27,763 nucleotides of DNA from an uncultured Cuneatibacter sp. (GTDB lineage: Bacteria > Bacillota > Clostridia > Lachnospirales > Lachnospiraceae): positions 1 to 27,763 of the forward strand of contig CAKQHB010000032.1 of the NCBI GenBank assembly GCA_934234215.1, read 5' to 3'. The stretch's first letter is position 1. Each line of letters opens with the position of its first letter. Positions 1 to 6,930 of this stretch are shown piece by piece. The notes below the pieces were generated by a model, which worked only from the letters and a program-made list of their open reading frames with translations, was not told the origin of the DNA and ran no database searches. Position numbers and translations under genes: made by a program.

Positions 1-24
1 CTTCGCACCGTGTTTGCACCATAA

Positions 25-58
25 AAAACATTGATTTTACTGACTTTTTCAATGTTTT
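25..58. terminator. Weak A/T-rich hairpin, possible end of an upstream gene
   Basis: A perfect 10-bp inverted repeat (25-34 with 49-58) encloses a 14-nt loop and is followed by TCTT. The stem is mostly A/T. It could be the terminator of a gene lying left of the window, but no coding sequence is visible to confirm that. Confidence 0.35.
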
Positions 59-83
59 CTTATCTGGTGCTACCATTGTCGAG

Positions 84-230
84 TTTCTTTTTTTTGCGTC
101 ATAGGAAATTGCACTGCATTTCCTATGACGCAAAAAAGCGCTCCGCATGGATCGCACTGCGGCGGAATGGAATTTGTCGCTTCGCGACCCGCCGCAGGCG
201 GAGAATCCTGCGCTTCAGGATTCTATTTTT
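84..230. repeat. Structured non-coding element with nested hairpins
   Basis: This block has no credible gene. It contains a perfect 20-bp inverted repeat (90-109 with 118-137, 8-nt loop). A nested structure follows: 141-146 pairs with 198-203, 158-165 with 189-196, and GTCGC 176-180 with GCGAC 184-188. A third 9-bp hairpin (202-210 with 216-224) is followed by ATTTTT. The density of perfect pairing suggests a dispersed palindromic element (REP/MITE-like) or a structured RNA rather than a simple terminator. My impression that similar blocks recur in Lachnospiraceae genomes is from memory and untested. The small reading frame crossing it is just translation of the palindromes. Confidence 0.6.
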
Positions 231-250
231 AACGCTGCATAAAGTATAGA

Positions 251-287
251 TATGTGTCTTGACACATAGAAAGACAAGTGGTACACT
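251..287 (+). promoter_or_regulatory. nad operon promoter with probable NiaR operator
   Basis: A sigma-A-type promoter is visible: TTGACA at 259-264, a 17-bp spacer, and TACACT at 282-287. The -35 box lies inside a perfect palindrome, TATGTGTC-TT-GACACATA, at 251-268. The third gene of the downstream operon encodes the nicotinate-responsive repressor NiaR, so the palindrome is the natural candidate operator. Binding there would block RNA polymerase. The operator assignment is inference from position and symmetry. Confidence 0.7.
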
Positions 288-331
288 GTCGCTCAGATAA
301 AATCCGCAAGAGGAAAGAAGGACGAGGGAGA

Positions 332-1624
332 ATGAAAGATTATTATGATGTCATCATTGTTGGCACCGGAGCGGCAGGATTGTACTGTGCGCTGAGTCTT
401 CCGGAACGGAAGCGGGTGCTAATGCTGACAAAGCAGAGTGCAGACCTGTCAGATTCGTTTCTGGCGCAGGGCGGTATCTGTATGCTGCGAGGGGAAGAAG
501 ATTACGAGAATTATTTTGAAGATACGATGCGTGCCGGACATTATGAGAATAACAAGCGTGCGGTGGATCTGATGATCCGCAGTTCAAACGATATCATCCG
601 CGATCTGGTCAATCGAAAGGTTGATTTTGCGCGGGATGCAGATGGCAATCTGGCATTTACAAAAGAGGGCGCACATTCCCAGCCTCGAATTTTGTTCCAT
701 GAAGATATCACAGGAAAAGAGATCACACAGACCTTATTAAATGAGGCACGGACGAAGGAAAATATCGAGATCCGGGAATATATGACGGTAGTGGATCTGA
801 TCGCAAATGACAATGTGTGCGGTGGTGTGATTGCGATGGATGAGCAAAATGAAGTTTATCCGATCCGGTCGGAATATGTAGTGTTAGCGTGCGGCGGCAT
901 TGGCGGTCTGTTCCGAAATTCCACAAACTATCCGCACATCGCCGGAGATGGACTGGGCATTGCGCGAAAGCATCAGGTGCAGATCGAGCATTTGGATTAT
1001 ATTCAGATTCATCCGACGACGTTGTATTCCAAGAAGAAAGGACGTCGCTTCCTGATCTCCGAATCGGTTCGCGGTGAGGGTGCACTGCTGTATGATAAAA
1101 ACGGACAGCGCTTTACAGACGAGCTGCAGCCGCGGGATGTTGTGAGCAAGGCAATTTTTGAACAGATGGAAAAGGACGGCACGGAGCATGTGTGGGAGGA
1201 TATGCGCCCGCTGGGTGAAAAGATGATTCTGGAGCATTTCCCGAATATTTTCGAGCAGTGTCTGGAAGAAGGCTACGATCCGAGAAAAGAGCCGATTCCG
1301 GTCGTTCCGGCACAGCACTATTTTATGGGTGGTATTCAGGCGGATCTGGGAAGCCGGACGTCGATGCGTGGACTGTATGCCTGTGGTGAAACGAGCTGCA
1401 ACGGCGTACATGGAAAGAACCGTCTTGCCAGCAATTCGCTGCTGGAGTCGATGGTATTTGCAAGACGGGCAGCGGACGATATGATGTTTGGCAAAAAGCC
1501 GGAGTTTCACAGCAATGAAGCCCTGGATCTGAGTCCCTATGAAGATCGGGATGCGTTGCTGGAGGCATATCACAAGGATGTTTTGGAAGAACTGGACCAC
1601 ATTCAGAAAAAGGCGCAGAGATAA
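332..1624 (+). CDS. nadB: L-aspartate oxidase
   Basis: NadB oxidises L-aspartate to iminoaspartate with FAD, the first step of de novo NAD synthesis; NadA then condenses the product with dihydroxyacetone phosphate to quinolinate. The N-terminus carries the dinucleotide-binding motif GTGAAGLYCA (residues 11-20). Further along are SFLAQGG, the HxxDxTG-like segment HEDITGKE, the substrate-side motif SESVRGEGA and a C-terminal FAD motif with GVHGKNRLASNSLLE. The 430 residues are shorter than the ~530 of E. coli NadB and lack most of the C-terminal helical domain, as in many clostridial copies. ATG 332 is chosen over an upstream in-frame GTG at 278 because an AGGAAAGAAGG ribosome site precedes it and 278 lies in the promoter. 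First gene of nadB-nadC-niaR-nadA. Confidence 0.95.
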   Translation: MKDYYDVIIVGTGAAGLYCALSLPERKRVLMLTKQSADLSDSFLAQGGICMLRGEEDYENYFEDTMRAGHYENNKRAVDLMIRSSNDIIRDLVNRKVDFARDADGNLAFTKEGAHSQPRILFHEDITGKEITQTLLNEARTKENIEIREYMTVVDLIANDNVCGGVIAMDEQNEVYPIRSEYVVLACGGIGGLFRNSTNYPHIAGDGLGIARKHQVQIEHLDYIQIHPTTLYSKKKGRRFLISESVRGEGALLYDKNGQRFTDELQPRDVVSKAIFEQMEKDGTEHVWEDMRPLGEKMILEHFPNIFEQCLEEGYDPRKEPIPVVPAQHYFMGGIQADLGSRTSMRGLYACGETSCNGVHGKNRLASNSLLESMVFARRAADDMMFGKKPEFHSNEALDLSPYEDRDALLEAYHKDVLEELDHIQKKAQR

Positions 1625-1636
1625 AGGAGAGAGAAC

Positions 1637-2488
1637 ATGAACGAGGTTACGATGAAATTACAGGCAGATGAATTGATACGCATGGCACTGCAGGAGGATA
1701 TCACAAGTGAGGATGTCTCCACCAATGCGGTGATGCCCACAGCAGTAAAAGGCACAGTAGATCTAATCGCAAAGCAGGATGGTATTATTGCCGGACTGGA
1801 TGTATATGCAAGAGTGTTTCAGCTGTTGGATGAGAAGACAGAATTCGAATTTCACTGCAAAGACGGCGATGAAGTGAAAAAAGGACAGCTGATGGCGACA
1901 GTGACGGGAGATATCCGTGTTTTGCTGTCCGGAGAGCGTGTCGCTCTGAACTATCTGCAGCGCATGAGCGGTATTGCAACGTACACGAGACAGATCGTAA
2001 AGCTGTTAGAGGGCAGCGGTGTGACATTGCTGGATACGAGAAAGACAACACCGAACTGCCGCATTTTTGAAAAGTATGCGGTTCGCATTGGCGGCGGATG
2101 CAATCACAGATACAATCTGTCAGACGGAGTTCTGTTGAAGGATAATCACATCGGCGCAGCAGGCAGCATCACAAAGGCAATCCAGATGGCAAAGGAATAT
2201 GCTCCATTTGTCCGGAAAATTGAGATCGAGACGGAGACATTAGAGCAGGTACAGGAAGCAGTAGAAGCCGGCGCGGATATCATTATGTTAGACAATATGA
2301 CACCGGAGATGATGAAGCAGGCAGTGAAGCTCATTGACGGCAGAGCACAGACAGAATGCTCCGGAAATGTAACCAAAGAGAACATTGAGAGAATCCGTGA
2401 AATCGGAGTTGATTTTGTTTCCAGCGGAGCATTGACACACTCTGCACCGATTTTAGATATTTCCATGAAGCGCCTGCATGCGTTATAA
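1637..2488 (+). CDS. nadC: Nicotinate-nucleotide pyrophosphorylase (quinolinate phosphoribosyltransferase)
   Basis: NadC joins quinolinate to phosphoribosyl pyrophosphate and decarboxylates it, giving nicotinate mononucleotide. The 283-residue length is usual for the family. Motifs include LLDTRKTTP (substrate arginine and lysine), RIGGGCNHRYNLSDGVLLKDNH in the barrel, EIETETLEQ, DIIMLDNM (metal/phosphate site) and the phosphate-binding ending SSGALTHSAP. An AAGGAG ribosome site precedes ATG 1637, 12 nt after the nadB stop, so the two are clearly cotranscribed. The order nadB-nadC puts steps one and three before nadA, the gene for step two, which is last in the operon. Confidence 0.95.
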   Translation: MNEVTMKLQADELIRMALQEDITSEDVSTNAVMPTAVKGTVDLIAKQDGIIAGLDVYARVFQLLDEKTEFEFHCKDGDEVKKGQLMATVTGDIRVLLSGERVALNYLQRMSGIATYTRQIVKLLEGSGVTLLDTRKTTPNCRIFEKYAVRIGGGCNHRYNLSDGVLLKDNHIGAAGSITKAIQMAKEYAPFVRKIEIETETLEQVQEAVEAGADIIMLDNMTPEMMKQAVKLIDGRAQTECSGNVTKENIERIREIGVDFVSSGALTHSAPILDISMKRLHAL

Positions 2489-2560
2489 TGTCAGAAAAAG
2501 CAAGAATGACAGTGCATTGCAGTGAGTTGCGCATGCACTCGCATGAGGAGGATGGAATAG

Positions 2561-3118
2561 ATGAATACGGCAGAAAGACGAGAGAAAATCCTGGACTTCC
2601 TGAAAGAAAGTGACACACCGGTAGCGGCGAGAAAGCTGGCGGCGATGTTTGGGGTCAGCAGACAGGTAATCGTGCAGGATTTGGCTGTGATCCGGGCGTC
2701 CATGCCGGGAATTTTATCAACTGCAAGAGGGTATCTGATGCAGCAGGAGACCGATTCGGGCTGTGTCAGAGAATTTAAAGTGCGCCATGAGGAAGACCGA
2801 ACGGCAGAAGAATTAAATCTGATCGTAGATTGCGGTGGCAGAGTGTGTAATATCAGCATCAGCCACCGGGTTTATGGGCGGATCAGCGCGGAGATGGATA
2901 TTCGTTCGAGACAGGATGTGACGGAATTTATTGAGGCATTGAGTCACAGTCAGTCCAGCGCACTGAGCAGCGCAACATCGGGATATCATTATCATCTCGT
3001 GGAAGCAGCCAGTGAGGAACGTCTGGATCTGATCGAAAAGCAGCTGCAGCAGGCGGGATTCCTTGCACCGCTGCAGCCGTGGGAGAAGAAGGAACAGGAA
3101 GGAAAAGGCGGAAAATGA
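2561..3118 (+). CDS. niaR: Nicotinate-responsive transcriptional repressor NiaR (HTH + 3H domain)
   Basis: The N-terminal ~60 residues form an HTH_11 winged helix (AARKLAAMFGVSRQVIVQD, 22-40). The rest is a 3H domain, with H76, E84, H102, H129, H143 and H145 visible. The H76/E84/H143/H145 set matches the metal-binding pattern I recall for the Thermotoga NiaR structure. NiaR (YrxA) represses NAD synthesis and niacin uptake genes when nicotinic acid is present. Being encoded inside the operon it probably controls suggests autoregulated feedback through the palindrome at 251-268. A GAGGAGG ribosome site precedes ATG 2561. The 72-nt gap after nadC holds a small inverted repeat (2511-2517 with 2533-2539). 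Its last codons overlap nadA by 4 nt. Confidence 0.93.
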   Translation: MNTAERREKILDFLKESDTPVAARKLAAMFGVSRQVIVQDLAVIRASMPGILSTARGYLMQQETDSGCVREFKVRHEEDRTAEELNLIVDCGGRVCNISISHRVYGRISAEMDIRSRQDVTEFIEALSHSQSSALSSATSGYHYHLVEAASEERLDLIEKQLQQAGFLAPLQPWEKKEQEGKGGK

Positions 3119-4032
3119 CAATAGCAGAAATTCAGCAGGAAATCCTGCGAATGAAGAAAGAGCAGAATGTATGTATCCTTGCCCATGCGTATCAGGGGCA
3201 GGAGATTCTGGAAGTGGCAGATTATGTGGGAGATTCCTATGGACTGAGCGTGCAGGCATCGAAAAATGACTGCAGCGGTGTCATCATGTGCGGTGTGCGG
3301 TTCATGGCGGAGACCTGTAAGATTTTGAGTCCGGAAAAGAAAGTCTGGCTGGCAAATCCGGCAGCGGGATGTCCCATGGCGGAACAGCTTGATCTGGAAT
3401 TTTTACGCGTGCTGAAAGAGCAGTATCCGGACTACACCGTTGTTGCCTACATCAACACCACCTCGGAATTAAAGACCGAGTGCGATGTATGCGTGACCTC
3501 TTCCTCTGCTGTGCAGATCTGCAGTCGTCTGGAAAATGACAAGATTTTATTTATTCCGGACCCGAATCTGGGGCAGTATGTAGCAGAAAAGCTTCCGGAA
3601 AAGACATTTGCATTTTACAGGGGCGGATGTCCCCGCCACATTGGAGTATCCGCGCGGGATGTAGAAAGAGCGAGAGCAGAACATCCGAATGCACTGCTGC
3701 TGGTACATCCGGAATGCCGCAAAGAGGTGGTCGAAAAAGCCGATTACGTTGGTTCTACAACGGGAATTATGGACTTTGCAAGAAAGTCCGAGAACAAAGA
3801 GTTTATCATCGGAACAGAGAACAGCATTGTGGAGCACTTGCAGTTCGAATGCCCGGACAAGCAGTTCTACCCATTAGCAGTGTCGCTGACCTGCACAAAC
3901 ATGAAAGTAACGACACTGATGGATGTATACAACTGCCTGAAAGGAAGAGGCGGCGAAGTCATCGAGCTGCCGCAGTCTGTCATGGAAGGCGCCAGAAGAT
4001 GCATTCACCGGATGGTGGAGCTGGGCGGCTGA
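3115..4032 (+). CDS. nadA: Quinolinate synthase (4Fe-4S)
   Basis: NadA condenses iminoaspartate with dihydroxyacetone phosphate to quinolinate using a [4Fe-4S] cluster. The three expected cluster cysteines are present: C86 in AAGCPMA, C172 in GGCPRHIG and C260 in LTCTNMK. Other family hallmarks are AHAYQ (23-27), VRFMAET, YINTTSELK, IPDPNLGQYV and VHPEC. At 305 residues it is the short form typical of Firmicutes and Thermotoga. The start ATG 3115 overlaps the niaR stop in an ATGA junction, implying translational coupling; in-frame upstream starts lie inside niaR and would add a lysine-rich, non-homologous tail. Last gene of the NAD operon and convergent with pyrI. Confidence 0.95.
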   Translation: MTIAEIQQEILRMKKEQNVCILAHAYQGQEILEVADYVGDSYGLSVQASKNDCSGVIMCGVRFMAETCKILSPEKKVWLANPAAGCPMAEQLDLEFLRVLKEQYPDYTVVAYINTTSELKTECDVCVTSSSAVQICSRLENDKILFIPDPNLGQYVAEKLPEKTFAFYRGGCPRHIGVSARDVERARAEHPNALLLVHPECRKEVVEKADYVGSTTGIMDFARKSENKEFIIGTENSIVEHLQFECPDKQFYPLAVSLTCTNMKVTTLMDVYNCLKGRGGEVIELPQSVMEGARRCIHRMVELGG

Positions 4033-4049
4033 AACTGTTTTCCTTAAGA

Positions 4050-4090
4050 GAAAAAGAACCGCCCTCCTCAAAAGGAGAAAGAGCGGTTCT
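4050..4090 (-). terminator. Intrinsic terminator of purA-pyrB-pyrI
   Basis: AGAACCGC (4055-4062) pairs with GCGGTTCT (4083-4090), with an inner CTCCT/AGGAG pairing (4064-4068 with 4073-4077). The run of A at 4051-4055 becomes a U-tract on the minus strand, so it terminates pyrI transcription. On the plus strand no U-tract follows, so it is at best a weak stop for nadA. Confidence 0.8.
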
Positions 4091-4110
4091 CCGTCATACT
4101 TAAAGATACA

Positions 4111-4551
4111 TTATGCGTCTTCGGAAAACGGTTTTCCAGAATACGGCTGATTGCAGTAAATGCAGCGATATTTTTTGGATGGCGATAATTTGAAAATATG
4201 TTCACATCCGGCTTCGGTGCTGGTGATACAGCGAGGATTTGAGCATTTTACGACGTTGCGCAGCAGTTCCGGCGGAACGGGATGAAATTTTTTCGTGACG
4301 ATGCCATCCTGAATGTAGATCAATGTGATTTTGTCATCGAGATAACCGAGAATATCCAAACGTTTCGGTAATTCTGTGCCTTCGATTTTGATCAGGTCTT
4401 TGGAACCGTATTTTTCACTTTTTACAGACTGCAAAAGTGCAACGGGCTGTGTCTTGGAGTCCAGATGCAGCAGACGGTAAATATCCATGCCGCGACCGGC
4501 TGGAATGTGGTCGATGACGACACCATTTTGAATCGATTGTACGTTTAACAA
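4111..4551 (-). CDS. pyrI: Aspartate carbamoyltransferase regulatory chain
   Basis: PyrI is the nucleotide-binding, zinc-containing regulatory chain of aspartate transcarbamoylase, and confers allosteric control by CTP/ATP on PyrB. The 146-residue protein has the N-terminal allosteric domain (IPAGRGMDIYRLL, the effector-site region) and a C-terminal zinc domain with C103, C108, C130 and C133 (CSNPRC and CIYC). Its start overlaps the end of pyrB by 7 nt, so the subunits are translationally coupled. The presence of a regulatory chain predicts an allosteric holoenzyme rather than the unregulated trimer of Bacillus. Confidence 0.95.
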   Translation of the reverse strand: MLNVQSIQNGVVIDHIPAGRGMDIYRLLHLDSKTQPVALLQSVKSEKYGSKDLIKIEGTELPKRLDILGYLDDKITLIYIQDGIVTKKFHPVPPELLRNVVKCSNPRCITSTEAGCEHIFKLSPSKKYRCIYCNQPYSGKPFSEDA

Positions 4552-5498
4552 GGGAGTACCTCCTCTCCGGTAATCGGGTCAGGCAAATGTAAAAATGCCA
4601 TAATAAGCGCCATTCGGACATAGACACCGTTCTGGACCTGATCGAAATAAGCGGCGCGGCTGTCCTGATCTACGTCCATAGAAATTTCCCCGACACGAGG
4701 CAGCGGATGCAGAACCGGCATATCCGCAGGAGCAGCTTTCAGTTTTTCAGCAGTCAGTGTATAGACATCTTTCAGACGAATATAGTCTTCCTCGTTGAAA
4801 AAGCGTTCCTTCTGAACGCGGGTCATGTAGAGTACATCCAGATTGGGCAATGTCTGTTCGAGACTGGACACTTCCTGATACGGTGTTTTGGCCGGTTTTA
4901 GCGTATCTTCAATGAGATAGTCGGGAACACGCAGCTCTTCCGGCGAGATAAAATAAAACTGATTGCCCGGATAGCGCACAAGGCTGTTTACGAGGGAGTG
5001 TACTGTCCGACCAAATTTCAGATCACCGCAGAAGCCGACGGTCAGATGGTCAAGCCGTCCTTTGCGCTGAAGGATCGTCATAAGATCAATCAATGTCTGC
5101 GTGGGGTGATTGTGACCGCCATCTCCGGCATTGATGACCGGAACTTTGGAGAACATGGAAGCCCGGAGCGGTGCGCCTTCTTTGGGATGACGCATGGCAA
5201 TGATGTCGGCGTAGCAGCTGACAACGCGGGCAGTATCCGCAACAGTCTCGCCTTTGGATGCACTGGAAAGCCCGGAACCGGCAAAGCCCAAAGTCTGTCC
5301 GCCGAGGCTGAGCATGGCGGACTCAAAGGACAGGCGAGTTCTGGTACTTGGTTCATAAAATAAAGTTGCAAGTTTTTTGCCATCTGCAACGTGGGCATAA
5401 GCATGTGGATCAGCAGCGATTCGCTCTGCCTGTGTCAGAACACGTGCGGTTTCTTCGATGGTAAAATCAAGAGGATCAATTAAGTGTCTCAAAGCCAT
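4545..5498 (-). CDS. pyrB: Aspartate carbamoyltransferase catalytic chain
   Basis: PyrB condenses carbamoyl phosphate with L-aspartate to N-carbamoyl-aspartate, the committed step of pyrimidine synthesis. The carbamoyl-phosphate motif FYEPSTRTRLSFES (48-60), MRHPKEGA, the NAGDGGHNHPTQTLIDL active-site segment and the aspartate-binding HPLPRVGEI are all intact, and the 317-residue length is typical. The start overlaps the end of purA by 10 nt, and its own end overlaps pyrI by 7 nt. No separate promoter is apparent, so its expression should follow that of purA. Other pyr genes are not in this window. Confidence 0.96.
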   Translation of the reverse strand: MALRHLIDPLDFTIEETARVLTQAERIAADPHAYAHVADGKKLATLFYEPSTRTRLSFESAMLSLGGQTLGFAGSGLSSASKGETVADTARVVSCYADIIAMRHPKEGAPLRASMFSKVPVINAGDGGHNHPTQTLIDLMTILQRKGRLDHLTVGFCGDLKFGRTVHSLVNSLVRYPGNQFYFISPEELRVPDYLIEDTLKPAKTPYQEVSSLEQTLPNLDVLYMTRVQKERFFNEEDYIRLKDVYTLTAEKLKAAPADMPVLHPLPRVGEISMDVDQDSRAAYFDQVQNGVYVRMALIMAFLHLPDPITGEEVLPC

Positions 5499-6790
5499 TC
5501 TCCCTTCACAAGATACTCATCGCGCTTTGCGCCAACGGAGATAAACTGGATATCGTGGTGCAGAAGGATTTCCAGTGTTTCGATGTATGTTTTTGCTTCA
5601 TCTGGAAGATCTTCGTAGGATCTGCAATTGGACAGATCGCATTGCCAGCCTGGCAGCATTTCCACAACAGGGGTAAAAGTATCGAAATCCTCCATCGGAT
5701 CAAATTCGGTATATTTTTGTTCGTTTCGTTCATAGGCAGTGATGATCGGAATTTCTTTCATGGAACTGAGAACATCCAGTTTTGTCAGTGCGATTTTATC
5801 GGCATTCTGGCATTTCAAACCGTAGCGGCTGGCAACAGCATCAAAAGGACCGACACGACGGGGACGACCTGTAGCAGCGCCATATTCACCGCCTGCTTTT
5901 CGGAGGGATTCCATCCAAAATTCCGGCATTGCATTTTCAGCGACAAAAGGTCCGGCACCAACACAGGTGGAGTATGCTTTTAAGACACCAACTACATGAT
6001 CGAGTTTGTGGTTGGGAATTCCGGCACCGATTGGTCCATAGGCAGAAATTGTGGAAGAACTGGATGTGTAGGGGAAGATACCATAGTCAATATCACGCAT
6101 CGCGCCGAGTTGTGCTTCCAGAACAACTTTTTTTCCTTGCTTGAGTGCAGCATCCAGATAATTTCCAGTATCGCAAATGTAGGCACCGAAAAGCTCCGCC
6201 TTCTGCTGACACCAGGCAAGCAGTGCAGGATAGGACATTGCCTCCTGATGATAGCATCCGGCAAGTTCCAGATTTTTTGCTTCCAGCATCATCTTCAGGC
6301 GGCTCTGAACAGCTTCCTGATCCAGATGAAGCAGATCGCCGAGACGAAGCGTTTTTTTACGGTATTTATCACTGTAAGCATAGGCAATGCCGCGTCTTGT
6401 GGAGCCAAAAGCAGAACCGGTCTTTGCGAGGCGGTCTTCCTCCAGTTCATCCTGAATGCGATGCCAGGGCATGGAGATTGTGGCACGCTTGGAAAGTTTC
6501 AGCTGTTCGGGGGTAACAGAAACTCCATTTTCGCGGATCTGTTTGATTTCCTTTTCCAGATGTTCCAGATCAACGACCATACCATCACCAAGAATGCAGA
6601 CGACATTGGGATGCAAAATACCGGAAGGAAGCAGGTTGAGTACAAACTTTCCCTGATCGGTCACAACCGTATGTCCGGCATTGTTGCCGCCCTGATAACG
6701 GGCTACGACATCTGCCTGTTCTGCAAGCAGATCAATGACACGTCCTTTTCCTTCATCGCCCCAGTTAATTCCGGTTACTGCTGTTAGCAT
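5489..6790 (-). CDS. purA: Adenylosuccinate synthetase
   Basis: PurA makes adenylosuccinate from IMP, L-aspartate and GTP, the first committed step to AMP. The GTP-binding loop GDEGKGR (11-17), with catalytic D12, and GGNNAGHT with H40 are present, followed by the IMP-site segment TRRGIAYAY, the LGAMRDIDYG switch region and TGRPRRVGPFD. At 433 residues it is full length. A strong AAGGAGG site lies 7 nt before the ATG, and a well-formed promoter precedes it. It heads a tight three-gene operon with pyrB and pyrI; coupling one purine enzyme to aspartate transcarbamoylase is an uncommon arrangement, and both enzymes draw on aspartate. Confidence 0.96.
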   Translation of the reverse strand: MLTAVTGINWGDEGKGRVIDLLAEQADVVARYQGGNNAGHTVVTDQGKFVLNLLPSGILHPNVVCILGDGMVVDLEHLEKEIKQIRENGVSVTPEQLKLSKRATISMPWHRIQDELEEDRLAKTGSAFGSTRRGIAYAYSDKYRKKTLRLGDLLHLDQEAVQSRLKMMLEAKNLELAGCYHQEAMSYPALLAWCQQKAELFGAYICDTGNYLDAALKQGKKVVLEAQLGAMRDIDYGIFPYTSSSSTISAYGPIGAGIPNHKLDHVVGVLKAYSTCVGAGPFVAENAMPEFWMESLRKAGGEYGAATGRPRRVGPFDAVASRYGLKCQNADKIALTKLDVLSSMKEIPIITAYERNEQKYTEFDPMEDFDTFTPVVEMLPGWQCDLSNCRSYEDLPDEAKTYIETLEILLHHDIQFISVGAKRDEYLVKGEWL

Positions 6791-6797
6791 AATAATT

Positions 6798-6847
6798 CCT
6801 CCTTTGCGGCATGCACATTGCGAAGTGCTTTACTTTGAAGCCGCAAA
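6798..6847 (-). promoter_or_regulatory. purA 5' leader stem-loop next to the ribosome site
   Basis: An 8-bp inverted repeat, TTTGCGGC (6803-6810) with GCCGCAAA (6840-6847), encloses a second repeat GCAC/GTGC (6813-6816 with 6825-6828). The predicted purA transcript starts near 6843, so at least the GCGGC/GCCGC stem would form at the very 5' end of the mRNA. Its 3' arm runs directly into the AAGGAGG ribosome site (plus-strand 6798-6804). It may stabilise the transcript, affect translation, or be a DNA operator. It is too small to be a known purine riboswitch. Confidence 0.55.
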
Positions 6848-6849
6848 CC

Positions 6850-6878
6850 ATTATACTGAAAAAACAGGAATATGTAAA
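6850..6878 (-). promoter_or_regulatory. Promoter of purA-pyrB-pyrI
   Basis: On the minus strand TTTACA (6873-6878) and TATAAT (6850-6855) are separated by 17 bp, a near-consensus sigma-A promoter about 60 bp upstream of the purA start codon. Confidence 0.75.
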
Positions 6879-6881
6879 AGC

Positions 6882-6914
6882 TATCATTGATATAGTTATA
6901 ATTCGAAAATGATA
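6882..6914. promoter_or_regulatory. Inverted repeat in the purA/lysR intergenic region
   Basis: TATCATT (6882-6888) and AATGATA (6908-6914) form a 7-bp inverted repeat with a 19-bp centre that includes a TATAAT (6897-6902). LysR-type regulators usually bind interrupted dyads in the divergent region next to their own gene, so this is a candidate site for the regulator starting at 6931. The purA promoter is immediately adjacent. Confidence 0.4.
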
Positions 6915-6930
6915 TGATGGAGAGCAGATC

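Noticed and set aside
884..1600. 238-codon minus-strand frame opposite nadB
   Set aside because: Shadow of the intact nadB reading frame.
332..1624. nadB as a truncated gene
   Set aside because: Although shorter than E. coli NadB, all FAD and substrate motifs are intact and short clostridial NadB proteins of this size are normal.
5996..6787. 263-codon plus-strand frame opposite purA
   Set aside because: Antisense shadow of purA; composition is not protein-like and no ribosome site precedes it.
6791..6860. Purine riboswitch upstream of purA
   Set aside because: The leader is only about 55 nt and lacks the three-way junction core of known purine aptamers.
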